This document shows, one piece after another, positions 1-8,900 of a stretch of 64,000 nucleotides of DNA. Positions within the stretch are counted from its first letter, which is position 1; each line of letters opens with the position of its first letter. Position numbers and translations under genes: made by a program. The notes beneath the pieces were generated by a model. It did not search any database. It saw only the letters and a list, made by a program, of their open reading frames with translations, and was not told the DNA's origin. This DNA is from Flavobacterium reichenbachii (GTDB lineage: Bacteria; Bacteroidota; Bacteroidia; Flavobacteriales; Flavobacteriaceae), in contig NZ_MUHF01000002.1 of NCBI RefSeq assembly GCF_002217435.1, forward strand, positions 189,450 to 253,449. The letters run 5' to 3'.

Positions 1-539
1 AACCTATTGAGCAAAAACTTGAAAAAATGCTTGTCAATATTGATGTATTGGTAACAGGCTTAAACAATGTTTTAGATAAAAAAGGACAAGAAGATATCAA
101 GAAAACTTTGGCAGAATTAAGCCAGACAATGGAGCAGTTTCATAGAGCTTCGGGTACACTTAATACCATTTTAGATGGAAACAAAGCACAGCTGAATAGT
201 GCCGTTACCAATTTGAATAAAATGTCGGGTAATTTTGCAGCTATTTCTGATTCTCTGAAAAGAGCTAACTTAGGAAAAACTGTAAGAAGCTTAAACCAAA
301 CCTTAGCAAAAGTAGACGGATTAATGACTAACTTAAATTCAGGAAAAGGTACGGCTGGTAAATTGCTTAACGACGATGCTTTATATAATAATCTTGCCAA
401 AACATCAAAAGAACTTGAGTTGTTATTGCAGGATGTACGTCTTTATCCAACACGTTATGTAAATGTTTCTCTTTTTGGAAAGAAAAACAAACCTTATGTA
501 GCACCAGCACAAAACACAAATTCAACTGATAAAAAATAA
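1..539 (+). CDS. MlaD/MCE-family lipid transport protein, C-terminal part (5' end outside window)
   Basis: The reading frame is open from base 3 without a start codon, so the gene begins upstream of the window; about 178 residues are visible. The segment is rich in Asn, Leu and Lys and predicted helical, and carries the Gly-rich stretch SGKGTAGKLLNDDALY that recurs in the long helical tail of MCE (MlaD) proteins. The MCE domain itself would lie upstream. MlaD-type proteins are inner-membrane anchored, substrate-binding components of phospholipid ABC transporters. The next gene starts 5 bp after the stop, so they may be co-transcribed. The family assignment rests on this tail only. Confidence 0.7.
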   Translation, partial: PIEQKLEKMLVNIDVLVTGLNNVLDKKGQEDIKKTLAELSQTMEQFHRASGTLNTILDGNKAQLNSAVTNLNKMSGNFAAISDSLKRANLGKTVRSLNQTLAKVDGLMTNLNSGKGTAGKLLNDDALYNNLAKTSKELELLLQDVRLYPTRYVNVSLFGKKNKPYVAPAQNTNSTDKK

Positions 540-544
540 TTAGT

Positions 545-1882
545 ATGAGTTATTTAGATAATATTTTATTCGCCATACTCCTAATAGCAGGTTTCGGTTT
601 TTTTGCAATGAGTGTAAAAAAAATTATCCGAAATATAAATTTGGGCGTAGATGTAGACCGAAAAGATAATTCTAAAGCACGTTGGGCAAACATGGCATTG
701 ATTGCTCTTGGGCAGTCAAAAATGGTAAAAAGACCTGTAGCGGGAGTGCTGCATATCTTTGTTTACGTTGGATTTATTGTAATTAATATAGAATTGCTCG
801 AAATCATTATAGACGGGCTGTTTGGAACTCATAGAATTTTTGCACCTTATCTAGGTGTAGTTTATGATGTTTTAATAGCTTCTTTTGAGATATTAGCACT
901 TTTAGTTTTAGTTGCAGTTATAACATTTTGGATCAGAAGAAATGTTATTCGATTAAAGCGTTTTATTAATAAAGATTTGAATGGGTTTCCTAAAAGTGAT
1001 GCTAATTACATCTTATATTTTGAGATGGTTTTAATGACATTATTTTTGTTAATGAATGCTTCTGATTTTCATTTGCAGAATGTTCCAGGAGGTTTTTCTC
1101 ATTTTCATAAAGCAGGAAGTTTTCCTGTAAGCCAGTTTATTGCACCTATTTTTAATGGAATGTCGAATGAATTGGTTGCCTTATTGTCTGAGGTATTCTG
1201 GTGGATGCATATTACAGGTATTTTGGTTTTTATGAATTACCTGTATTTTTCAAAACACCTCCATATTCTTTTAGCTTTTCCAAATACTTATTTTGCGAAC
1301 TTAAGACCTCAAGGTCAATTTGATAATCTGGAGTCCGTTACAAAAGAGGTGAAATTAATGATGGATCCAAATGCAGATCCGTTTGCTGCAGCACCAGTTG
1401 ATCAAAATGCAGCTCCAAGTAAATTTGGCGCAAGTGATGTTCAGGATTTAAATTGGGTACAGTTATTAAACGCTTATACGTGTACAGAATGCGGGCGTTG
1501 TACATCTGCATGTCCGGCAAATCAAACAGGAAAAAAACTTTCTCCGCGTAAGATTATGATGGATACAAGAGATCGTCTGCAGGAAGTAGGTAAAAATATT
1601 GATGCAAATAAAGGTGTTTTTGTTCCAGATAATAAAACATTATTAAACGATTATATTACACCAGAAGAATTGTGGGCTTGTACTTCTTGTAACGCATGTG
1701 TAGAAGAGTGTCCGGTAAATATCAGTCCGTTGTCTATTATTATGGATATGCGTCGTTATTTAGTGATGGAACAAAGTGCTGCGCCAATGTCTTTGAACGC
1801 AATGATGACCAATATTGAAAACAATGGAGCTCCATGGCAGTACAGCCAGCAGGATCGATTGAATTGGAAAAACGAAAATTAA
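545..1882 (+). CDS. Membrane (Fe-S)-binding oxidoreductase subunit with two [4Fe-4S] motifs
   Basis: A 445-residue protein with about five hydrophobic segments in its first 240 residues (roughly 5-25, 65-85, 95-125, 155-175, 215-235), followed by a cytoplasmic ferredoxin-like part. Two CxxCxxCxxxCP motifs are visible: Cys313/316/319/323 and Cys379/382/385/389. The arrangement (NarI-like membrane part plus dicluster ferredoxin) is that of HdrD/GlpC-like quinone-linked electron transfer subunits. The next gene encodes a matching CCG-domain protein and is likely its partner. The electron donor cannot be told from the sequence. Confidence 0.85.
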   Translation: MSYLDNILFAILLIAGFGFFAMSVKKIIRNINLGVDVDRKDNSKARWANMALIALGQSKMVKRPVAGVLHIFVYVGFIVINIELLEIIIDGLFGTHRIFAPYLGVVYDVLIASFEILALLVLVAVITFWIRRNVIRLKRFINKDLNGFPKSDANYILYFEMVLMTLFLLMNASDFHLQNVPGGFSHFHKAGSFPVSQFIAPIFNGMSNELVALLSEVFWWMHITGILVFMNYLYFSKHLHILLAFPNTYFANLRPQGQFDNLESVTKEVKLMMDPNADPFAAAPVDQNAAPSKFGASDVQDLNWVQLLNAYTCTECGRCTSACPANQTGKKLSPRKIMMDTRDRLQEVGKNIDANKGVFVPDNKTLLNDYITPEELWACTSCNACVEECPVNISPLSIIMDMRRYLVMEQSAAPMSLNAMMTNIENNGAPWQYSQQDRLNWKNEN

Positions 1883-2010
1883 AATTAAATGTTTAAATGG
1901 TCATTTGTTTAACTGTTTAATCGAATAAAATATTTGGGTTTTTTAGTGAGGTTATAGTAAAGAGTGCGATTAACCAATTTAACGATTAACCGATTTAACA
2001 ACAAAAGAAG

Positions 2011-2802
2011 ATGTCAGAAAGTTTAGTAGTGCCTACAATGGCAGAAATGCTAGCCCAGGGAACACAGCCAGAAGTATTATTTTGGGTTGGTTGCGCGGGA
2101 AGTTTTGATGATAGAGCAAAAAAAATAACAAAAGCATTTGTACGCATTTTAAACCGTACTAATGTCTCTTTTGCAGTACTTGGTGCAGAAGAAAGCTGTA
2201 CCGGAGATCCTGCAAAACGTGCGGGTAATGAATTTTTGTTTCAGATGCAGGCCATGATGAATATAGAGGTTTTGAATGCCTACGAAGCAAAAAAAATTGT
2301 AACCGCCTGTCCGCATTGTTTTAATACTTTAAAAAATGAATACCCTGAATTAGGAGGGAAATATGATGTTATTCACCATACGCAGTTTTTAAAATCATTG
2401 ATTGATGAAGGAAGGCTTACGGTTGAAGGCGGACAATTTAAAGGAAAGAAAATTACTTTTCATGATCCTTGCTATTTAGGAAGAGCAAATCAAGTTTATG
2501 AAGCTCCAAGAGATTTGATTCAGAAATTAGATGTTGAATTGGTCGAAATGAAACGTTCTAAAGCAAATGGTTTATGTTGTGGTGCCGGAGGCGCACAAAT
2601 GTTTAAAGATGCTGAACCAGGAAACAAAGAAATTAATATAGAGCGTACAGAAGATGCATTAGAGACACAGCCTGACATTATTGCAGCTGGTTGTCCTTTT
2701 TGTAATACGATGCTGACTGACGGTATTAAAAACAAAGAAAAAGAAGGTTCTGTAAAAGTTATGGATATTGCCGAGCTAATTGCAAATGCGCAAGATCTTT
2801 GA
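2011..2802 (+). CDS. CCG-domain (Fe-S)-binding protein, HdrB/GlpC-like partner
   Basis: A 263-residue soluble protein with cysteine-rich motifs typical of the CCG domain of heterodisulfide reductase subunits: VGCAGSFDD near the N-terminus, CPHCFNTL near residue 95, CYLGR near 155, CCGAGG near 195 and CPFCNTM near 230. Such domains bind an unusual FeS cluster. It lies 128 bp after the membrane dicluster protein, and the two probably form one complex corresponding to a single HdrD-like polypeptide. The spacer contains a repeated gattaacc[a/g]atttaac unit just before the start codon. Confidence 0.85.
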   Translation: MSESLVVPTMAEMLAQGTQPEVLFWVGCAGSFDDRAKKITKAFVRILNRTNVSFAVLGAEESCTGDPAKRAGNEFLFQMQAMMNIEVLNAYEAKKIVTACPHCFNTLKNEYPELGGKYDVIHHTQFLKSLIDEGRLTVEGGQFKGKKITFHDPCYLGRANQVYEAPRDLIQKLDVELVEMKRSKANGLCCGAGGAQMFKDAEPGNKEINIERTEDALETQPDIIAAGCPFCNTMLTDGIKNKEKEGSVKVMDIAELIANAQDL

Positions 2803-2850
2803 TTATAGAGGTTCAAAGCGGCAGAGGTTCAAAGGGACAAAGGTTTTAAT

Positions 2851-2878
2851 CTGAAACCTGAAACCTGAAACCTGAAAC
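2851..2878 (+). repeat. Heptanucleotide array (CTGAAAC x4)
   Basis: Four perfect tandem copies of ctgaaac lie in the spacer between the CCG-domain gene and the next start codon, followed by looser caaaac/taaaac units. The same heptad family occurs at 50666-50700 and 52149-52211. Confidence 0.9.
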
Positions 2879-2914
2879 ATCAAAACCTAAAACAAACTAA
2901 AAATTTAAATTAAA

Positions 2915-3397
2915 ATGTATATACCTTTCGAAAATTTACCTGGTGAATCCAGAATTTGGATTTATCAATCGAACAGAAAATTTTCTGAGGAAGAGTTTTC
3001 TGAAATCGAAACTGATTTGAAAGCTTTTGTAGAAGAATGGGCCGCGCACGGAACAAGTTTAGAAGCTTCGTTTGAGCTAAAATACAACCGTTTTATAATC
3101 TTGGCTGTAAATCAGGATGTGCAGGCAGCGACTGGTTGTTCTATCGATAGTTCGGTAGAATTTATTCAGAGTTTGGAGAAAAAATATAATGTTGATTTAC
3201 TAGATAAAATGAACGTTACTTTTAAACTTGGAGAACATATCGCGCACAAACCATTAATTGATTTTAAGAAAATGGTTAAAGATAAATCGGTTTCTGAAAA
3301 TACAATTGTTTTCAATAATTTAGTAAACAATATAGAAGAATACAACGAATCTTGGGAAGTTCCTGCTGCTGACAGCTGGCACAGTCGATTTTTCTAA
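2915..3397 (+). CDS. Conserved Bacteroidetes protein (often labelled 'ABC transporter ATPase'), function unknown
   Basis: A 160-residue acidic soluble protein beginning MYIPFENLPGESRIWIYQSN. From memory, close homologues in Flavobacteria carry the product name 'ABC transporter ATPase'. I see no Walker A, no LSGGQ and no Walker B here, so that name is not supported. There is no signal peptide or membrane segment. It is 112 bp downstream of the CCG protein on the same strand and is followed by a strong terminator, so it probably closes that transcription unit. Confidence 0.8.
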   Translation: MYIPFENLPGESRIWIYQSNRKFSEEEFSEIETDLKAFVEEWAAHGTSLEASFELKYNRFIILAVNQDVQAATGCSIDSSVEFIQSLEKKYNVDLLDKMNVTFKLGEHIAHKPLIDFKKMVKDKSVSENTIVFNNLVNNIEEYNESWEVPAADSWHSRFF

Positions 3398-3417
3398 AAG
3401 ATATTATAGTATATTTG

Positions 3418-3450
3418 AAAGGCATAAAATTTAGATTTTATGCCTTTTTT
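3418..3450 (+). terminator. Rho-independent terminator
   Basis: Perfect 13-bp stem (3418-3430 with 3435-3447), loop ttag, followed by a T-run. It sits 21 bp after the stop of the 160-residue gene. Confidence 0.9.
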
Positions 3451-3464
3451 GTTTTTTACAGCTT

Positions 3465-3500
3465 GTTTGTCATTCTGAGGAACGAAGAATCACACTCGGA
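3465..3500. repeat. GTCATTCTGAGGAACGAAG-type intergenic repeat fragment
   Basis: The string gtcattctgaggaacgaag matches a repeat type common between genes in Flavobacteria (gtcatt..ga...cgaag). Only one arm is present here. A related palindromic version occurs at 62986-63030. Confidence 0.4.
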
Positions 3501-3644
3501 GCTTGTATGCAAAATTGTTAATCTTTGTTTAGTTTCTCTTGTAATCTTGCTCTGTTAGGATGATAAGATTGCATTTTACTTGTCAAAGTTTGTGATCAAA
3601 AAATATTTGTAAATAAGATACTTGCTAATTGTAATTGCATAATA

Positions 3645-4089
3645 ATGAGAAAATCTGATGATGATTTCCGTTGGATGAAAGTTAAAAATGGAAGATTACA
3701 TTTTGCCGTTGTTAATTTATCTATTGAAAAGAATGAAATCGGAAATGAAATTATAGAAAACTATTCCGGCGATGGTTTTTCTAATAATTCAATTGAGATT
3801 GGTACAGACGGCTTGGAAGATTGGAAATTAGGATTGAGAAAAGGTCTTGAATTTGTACTATTAAATAGTTCGAGTTTTTGGACTGTTACAATAAATGGAT
3901 TAGAAGGAAAACCCTTTATGGATACAAATCCAACGATTGTAGGCTATACAGGAATACTAGCACTTTTAAAACCAGACTACTATTGTAATCGATGAAGAAG
4001 TTTTGCAGAAATTGCAAGATTATGTATTTAGGAGCTGGGAAGGGAATAACGCAGATAAAATTCCAAATTTTAAAGAGCTTATTTTTTAA
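3645..4089 (+). pseudogene. Frameshifted gene of unknown function
   Basis: The frame from 3645 runs to a stop at 3995 (116 residues, ending ALLKPDYYCNR). From 3976 a second frame, +1 relative to the first, continues smoothly with protein-like sequence TTIVIDEEVLQKLQDYVF and ends with ELIF at 4089. Removing one base near 3975 would join them into about 147 residues (ALLKP-TTIVID). The gene is either broken or carries a sequencing error at this point. The predicted protein is acidic and soluble with no family I recognise. Confidence 0.6.
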
Positions 4090-4230
4090 TTGACGATTGA
4101 GTAAAATCAACAGGTTTTTAAATCTGTCGGGTTTCGCTGTGCAATATTTGTGTAAAGTGAACTTTGTGAAAGTTTAAAACTTTGATAAAGCTGCCATTAC
4201 GCATGACTTATGAAAACAAAAATATCTTAT

Positions 4231-4310
4231 TCAGCCCCGATGGAAGCGGCATCCTTTTATGGCGGTGTTCGCCATAAAAGATATAGCGGACAGCGGGAAC
4301 ACTGGTCGTG
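4231..4310 (+). ncRNA. Hairpin RNA element (Flavo-1-like structured repeat)
   Basis: The core is agccccgatggaagcggc, then a perfect 11-bp hairpin (4254-4264 with 4270-4280, loop gtgtt), then atatagcggacagcggg. The outer cccg and cggg segments can also pair. Similar short elements recur in Flavobacterium intergenic regions and around rRNA operons. I believe they belong to or resemble the Flavo-1 RNA motif, but this cannot be checked here. No protein gene lies between 4090 and 4466. The direction of transcription is assumed. The element at 21441-21562 shares the flanking core. Confidence 0.5.
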
Positions 4311-4440
4311 GAAAAAAGAATAATTTTCTGCTCTTAAAAAAATAATTATCTAAGTATTAAATGTCGATTGTAAAATAGAATTACTCTAAAATTGTCAAAA
4401 ATCTAACATTCTAAAAGTCCAATTAAATGTGATTTTTGAG

Positions 4441-4448
4441 TACTTTCG
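4441..4448 (+). promoter_or_regulatory. Probable -7 box for bshA (TACTTTCG)
   Basis: tactttcg lies 18 bp before the bshA start codon and is one base off the Bacteroidetes consensus TAnnTTTG. Confidence 0.4.
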
Positions 4449-4466
4449 TAGTATTAAATTTAATAC

Positions 4467-5603
4467 ATGAAAATAGCAATAGTTTGTTATCCAACGTTTG
4501 GCGGTAGTGGGGTAGTAGCCACTGAGTTAGGTCTTGAATTAGCCAGACGAGGACACGAAATACATTTTATTACATACAGTCAGCCTGTGAGGCTGGCACT
4601 TTTGAATGCCAATGTTCATTATCACGAAGTAAATGTTCCTGAATATCCTTTGTTTCATTATCAGCCGTATGAATTGGCTTTGTCAAGCAAATTGGTGGAT
4701 ATGGTGAAATTATATAAGATTGAAGTTTTGCATGTGCATTATGCGATTCCACATGCGTATGCAGGTTATATGGCGAAGCAGATGTTGAAAAATGAAGGGA
4801 TTAATCTCCCGATGATTACAACGCTGCACGGAACAGATATTACGCTTGTTGGAAATCATCCTTTTTATAAACCTGCGGTAACTTTTAGTATCAATAAGTC
4901 TGATTATGTAACTTCTGTTTCTCAGAGTTTAAAAGATGATACACTCAAATTGTTTAAAATCAAGAATAAAATCAGAGTAATTCCGAATTTTATTGAATTG
5001 GATAAAGTTGTAAAAGACCCGACTGCACCTTGTCATCGTTATGTGATGGCAAAAGAAAATGAGCGAATTATTACGCATATCAGTAACTTTAGAAAAGTAA
5101 AACGAATCCCGGATATTATTAAAATTTTCTATATCATTCAGAAAGAGATTCCAGCCAAATTAATGATGGTTGGTGATGGCCCTGAAAAAGAAAAAGCGGA
5201 GATTTTATGTCAGGAATTGGGTATTTTAGATAAGGTAATTTTCTTTGGGAACAGTAACGAAATTGATAAGATTTTGTGCATGACCGATTTATTCCTTCTT
5301 CCTTCTGAAACAGAAAGTTTTGGTCTTGCGGCTTTAGAAGCAATGTCTAGCGGTGTCCCAGTTATTTCTAGTAATTCGGGTGGTTTGCCAGAAGTAAATT
5401 TTGATGGTTTTTCCGGGTATTTAAGCAATGTGGGGAATGTTGAAGAAATGGCAGAAAATGCTTTAAAAATTTTAAAAGACGATGCTGTTTTAAATCAGTT
5501 TAAAATGAATGCTTTGGAAGTGGCAAAGAAATTTGACATCAAAAATATATTACCAAAATATGAAGCTCTTTACCAAAGAGCAATTGATGATTATAAAGAA
5601 TAG
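4467..5603 (+). CDS. bshA: N-acetyl-alpha-D-glucosaminyl L-malate synthase (bacillithiol biosynthesis)
   Basis: A 378-residue GT-B glycosyltransferase (family GT4). The N-terminus MKIAIVCYPTFGGSGVVATE is the characteristic BshA opening with the GGSG loop. Further motifs are HVHYAIPHA, TTLHGTDITLVG, the nucleotide-sugar binding ISNFRKVKR, and the C-terminal ExxxxGLxxLEAM loop as ETESFGLAALEAM. The enzyme joins GlcNAc from UDP-GlcNAc to L-malate, the first step of the thiol bacillithiol. BshB and BshC are not in the window, as is usual in Flavobacteria. Full length, start at the first ATG. Confidence 0.95.
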   Translation: MKIAIVCYPTFGGSGVVATELGLELARRGHEIHFITYSQPVRLALLNANVHYHEVNVPEYPLFHYQPYELALSSKLVDMVKLYKIEVLHVHYAIPHAYAGYMAKQMLKNEGINLPMITTLHGTDITLVGNHPFYKPAVTFSINKSDYVTSVSQSLKDDTLKLFKIKNKIRVIPNFIELDKVVKDPTAPCHRYVMAKENERIITHISNFRKVKRIPDIIKIFYIIQKEIPAKLMMVGDGPEKEKAEILCQELGILDKVIFFGNSNEIDKILCMTDLFLLPSETESFGLAALEAMSSGVPVISSNSGGLPEVNFDGFSGYLSNVGNVEEMAENALKILKDDAVLNQFKMNALEVAKKFDIKNILPKYEALYQRAIDDYKE

Positions 5604-5629
5604 AAATAGTAATTTTAAAATATACGCAG

Positions 5630-6052
5630 ATGAAAAAAGTAATTTCGGTTTTAGCAGTTTTTGTTTTAGTCTCTTGTGGAGCCAAAAAAGCAGTAAATTC
5701 TAGTGCATTGTACGAAGTTTTGACTACACAGTCTGATGGCGGCGGTAATATTAAGTTTTTTGAAATTTTGACGGAGCCAAACGAAATCAAAATGTTGGAA
5801 AATGACCCGCTTTTGGCTTCTAAAGTAAAAGAAGGCGATACGAATACATCAAATTATGTTATTCTAAACATGGGCGAAAAGAATACAAGCGGCTATTCTA
5901 TAGCAGTTGAAAAAGTAGAGGAAACGGATAAAAATATTATTATCACAGTAAAGGAAAGCGGACCTTCGCCAGATGCAATGGTGATGCAGGTAATTTCATA
6001 TCCTTATACAGTTGTAAAAATTCACTCTAAGAAAGAGATAATTATTAAATAG
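5630..6052 (+). CDS. Lipoprotein with PrcB-like C-terminal domain
   Basis: A 140-residue protein with a lipoprotein signal (MKKVISVLAVFVLVSCG, lipidated Cys at residue 16). The second half, with the pattern GYSIAVEKVEETDKNIIITV, then a Pro-rich turn and SYPYTVVKI, fits the PrcB C-terminal domain described for a Treponema protease complex subunit. The gene follows bshA by 26 bp and ends at a strong terminator, so it may be co-transcribed with bshA. Its role is unknown. Confidence 0.7.
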   Translation: MKKVISVLAVFVLVSCGAKKAVNSSALYEVLTTQSDGGGNIKFFEILTEPNEIKMLENDPLLASKVKEGDTNTSNYVILNMGEKNTSGYSIAVEKVEETDKNIIITVKESGPSPDAMVMQVISYPYTVVKIHSKKEIIIK

Positions 6053-6072
6053 TTTTTTTCTTTTAAGCAAAA

Positions 6073-6105
6073 AAAAATCCTGTCACTCAAAATGACAGGA
6101 TTTTT
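6073..6105. terminator. Bidirectional terminator
   Basis: Perfect 13-bp stem (6073-6085 with 6093-6105), loop ctcaaaa, with an A-run on one side and a T-run on the other. It lies between converging genes ending at 6052 (+) and 6125 (-). Confidence 0.9.
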
Positions 6106-6124
6106 ACATATATATAGATCGGTT

Positions 6125-6619
6125 TTAGAATCTGTATTTAACTCCTAAACCTACGTCAAATCCAAAGTTGTCGTCGTCGTAATATCCAGAACCAATTTCT
6201 GGTCTTAAGTCAAGAGATAATAAAATTGGCACTTTGTCAAAACCATATTCTATACCGATATCTCCTGCAGCAAAAACGTAAGTACCGCTTCTGTCAAAGT
6301 CACCAGGTCCGTCATAATTATAATCCCAGGCAGATACTCCTCCACCAACACCGGCGTACCAGTTAAAACCACCATCGATATTCCAAACCCATTGATAAAG
6401 GGCTACGGCTTTTATTGCATCAACATTGCTGCTATTTCTCCATCCTAAATCAAACTCAAGGCGGTTGTTTTTAAATATTCCTCTTTGATACGTTACTTCA
6501 GCACCAAAACCGTCATTGTCTCCTAATCGTAAACCTAAAGCATTCTTAGCAATTTCCTGAGACTGAGCCGTAAATGCTAATCCGAATAACATTATGGCTG
6601 ATAAAATGATTTTTTTCAT
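6125..6619 (-). CDS. Small outer-membrane beta-barrel protein
   Basis: The likely start is the ATG at 6619, giving 164 residues with a clear signal peptide MKKIILSAIMLFGLAFTAQS and cleavage before QE. An upstream in-frame start would only add 16 residues ahead of this signal. The mature part alternates aromatic and polar residues with Gly/Asp turns and ends KYRF, an aromatic C-terminus typical of Omp barrels. Specificity unknown. It has its own transcription unit, ending at the shared terminator. Confidence 0.75.
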   Translation of the reverse strand: MKKIILSAIMLFGLAFTAQSQEIAKNALGLRLGDNDGFGAEVTYQRGIFKNNRLEFDLGWRNSSNVDAIKAVALYQWVWNIDGGFNWYAGVGGGVSAWDYNYDGPGDFDRSGTYVFAAGDIGIEYGFDKVPILLSLDLRPEIGSGYYDDDNFGFDVGLGVKYRF

Positions 6620-6771
6620 AATAGGGTTAATTAATTTATTCAAATGTACTATTTGTATAAAACTCAAAATGTATATAATTATTTTAATAAATTATATAAT
6701 TTACATTTGACCCCTATTTATGTGGCTTCGCAGATTATTGAACTAAAATTTAGTATAAACTATCAGAATAT

Positions 6772-7599
6772 TTATTTTTGTTTTAATATAGAAGTAATCA
6801 ATTGATTGCTTAAAAAATTATCTTCCATTTCAAATAAATTTTCCTCTTCGGTAAAATTGCTTTGCGCATACGAATATAATTTCCAGCGTTTTTTATGGTA
6901 TTCTAAAGCAGTTAAATTTTCGATCCAATCCCCCGAGTTTAGGTATAAAGTAGATCCGTGTTTGTTTTCTTTAGTCAGTATTTTTGGTTCGTGAATGTGA
7001 CCGCAGATTACATAATCGTAGTTTTTTTCGATAGCAAGATCGGTTGCAGTTGTTTCAAAGTCAGAAATAAATTTAACCGCTTTTTTTACACTGGCTTTTA
7101 TTTTTTTAGAAAAAGAGTATGGCTCACGCCCCAGTTTGGCTAAACACCAATTAGCGAATCGGTTTACCAGAATAAGATAATCGTATCCTAATCCGCCCAG
7201 TTTTGCAATCCATTTAGAATGCTGTACAGAAGCATCAAAGACATCTCCATGAAAAATCCAAGCTTTTTTATCGTCTAATTCTAAAACTAATTTGTCGACC
7301 AAAGCAAAATTCCCCATATTCATATCACTGAATTTTCTCAAGATTTCGTCATGGTTTCCAGTAACATAATACACTTTTGTACCTTTAGTAGCCATTCCGA
7401 TTATGCGCTGAATAACTCTTAAATGTGATTTCGGAAAATAAGATTTTCTAAATTGCCAGGCATCAATAATATCACCGTTTAATACTAAAGTTTTAGGTTT
7501 AATACTTGATAAATAGTTGTTTAGTTCTTTGGCATGGCTGCCGTATGTTCCTAAATGGACATCTGAAATAATGACCAGTTCAATATTTCTTTTTTTCAA
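6772..7599 (-). CDS. UDP-2,3-diacylglucosamine diphosphatase-like metallophosphoesterase
   Basis: A 275-residue calcineurin-type phosphoesterase with the metal motifs in order: SDVHLGT (DxH), NGDIIDAW (GDxxD), TGNHDE (GNHD), FHGD and GHIHEP (GHxH). This is the family of LpxH/LpxG-like enzymes that remove UMP from UDP-diacylglucosamine in lipid A synthesis. In Bacteroidetes this family also includes proteins of unproven substrate. The start codon is TTG at 7599; no ATG precedes the conserved DVH motif, so a TTG start is needed. Confidence 0.8.
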   Translation of the reverse strand: MKKRNIELVIISDVHLGTYGSHAKELNNYLSSIKPKTLVLNGDIIDAWQFRKSYFPKSHLRVIQRIIGMATKGTKVYYVTGNHDEILRKFSDMNMGNFALVDKLVLELDDKKAWIFHGDVFDASVQHSKWIAKLGGLGYDYLILVNRFANWCLAKLGREPYSFSKKIKASVKKAVKFISDFETTATDLAIEKNYDYVICGHIHEPKILTKENKHGSTLYLNSGDWIENLTALEYHKKRWKLYSYAQSNFTEEENLFEMEDNFLSNQLITSILKQK

Positions 7600-7763
7600 T
7601 TTTTCCTGATTTGAAGTTTTACAAATTAAGTAAACCTGCGTTGGATTTATTTTACGAAAAGGTTATCAAATCAGGTATAATTTTAATAAATTGTAATTTT
7701 TAAACGAGTTAACGTTTAGTTAATAATAACAATTTTAAATTTTTTAATTTAATTCATAAAACT

Positions 7764-7771
7764 TACATTTG
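7764..7771 (+). promoter_or_regulatory. -7 box for aroC (TACATTTG)
   Basis: Exact match to TAnnTTTG, 16 bp before the aroC ATG. Confidence 0.65.
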
Positions 7772-7787
7772 CTCAAAACAAATTACA

Positions 7788-8846
7788 ATGGCAGGAAACA
7801 GCTACGGCACCCTATATAAAGTAACAACATTTGGAGAATCTCACGGCGAAGCTTTGGGCGGTATCATTGACGGTTGTCCGTCTGGAATAGAACTTGATTT
7901 TGAAGCGATAGAAGTAGAAATGGCTCGCAGAAAGCCAGGACAGTCTGCAATCGTGACTCAAAGAAAAGAACCAGATGCAGTTCAGTTTTTATCCGGAATA
8001 TTTGAAGGTAAAACTACCGGAACGCCAATCGGATTTATTATTCCGAATACCAATCAAAAATCTGACGATTACTCACATATCAAAGATAATTACAGACCAA
8101 GCCACGCTGATTATGTTTACGACCAAAAATATGGATTTCGTGACTATCGCGGCGGGGGCAGAAGTTCTGCTCGTGAAACTGCAAGCAGAGTAGTAGCAGG
8201 TGCAATTGCAAAGCAGATGCTTCCTGAAATTAAAATTAATGCTTATGTATCTTCTGTTGGGCCAATTCATTTGGAAACGCCTTATCAGGATTTGGATTTT
8301 TCAAAAATAGAAAGTAATCCAGTGCGTTGTCCCGACGAAAAATCGGCAGCAATTATGGAAGAGTATATTAGAGACATCCGTAAACAGGGAGATACCGTTG
8401 GTGGAATTGTTTCTTGTGTAATACAGAATGTTCCGGTTGGTTTAGGAGAACCTGTTTTTGATAAACTGCATGCAGAATTAGGAAAAGCAATGCTTTCTAT
8501 TAATGCGGTGAAAGGTTTTGAATATGGCAGCGGTTTCTCTGGTTCTGAAATGAAAGGAAGTCAGCATAATGATTTATATAATCCTGACGGAACTACACAA
8601 ACCAATCTTTCTGGAGGAATTCAGGGAGGAATAAGTAACGGAATGGATATTTATTTTAGAGTTGCATTTAAGCCTGTAGCTACAATTATGCAGACACAAG
8701 ATTCATTAGATAATAAAGGAAATATTACACCTATGACAGGTAAAGGCCGTCATGATCCTTGTGTAGTGCCTCGCGCAGTGCCAATTGTTGAAGCAATGGC
8801 AGCGATTGTTTTGGCTGATTTTTATTTAATCAATAAAACATATTAA
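7788..8846 (+). CDS. aroC: Chorismate synthase
   Basis: A 352-residue full-length chorismate synthase. Signature motifs are the N-terminal [15 protein letters not shown] (FMN and phosphate binding), [19 protein letters not shown], and the C-terminal [13 protein letters not shown]. The enzyme makes chorismate from EPSP with reduced FMN as the last shikimate step. It is a single gene with its own promoter; the symporter downstream starts 54 bp later. Confidence 0.97.
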   Translation: MAGNSYGTLYKVTTFGESHGEALGGIIDGCPSGIELDFEAIEVEMARRKPGQSAIVTQRKEPDAVQFLSGIFEGKTTGTPIGFIIPNTNQKSDDYSHIKDNYRPSHADYVYDQKYGFRDYRGGGRSSARETASRVVAGAIAKQMLPEIKINAYVSSVGPIHLETPYQDLDFSKIESNPVRCPDEKSAAIMEEYIRDIRKQGDTVGGIVSCVIQNVPVGLGEPVFDKLHAELGKAMLSINAVKGFEYGSGFSGSEMKGSQHNDLYNPDGTTQTNLSGGIQGGISNGMDIYFRVAFKPVATIMQTQDSLDNKGNITPMTGKGRHDPCVVPRAVPIVEAMAAIVLADFYLINKTY

Positions 8847-8900
8847 TAAATTGTAAGACAGTGAGGGTCTTATATTTAATTATTAACAAAAAATAAATTA

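Noticed and set aside
140..400. Minus-strand open frame opposite the MlaD-like gene
   Set aside because: It is a shadow of a clear coding frame and has no family features.
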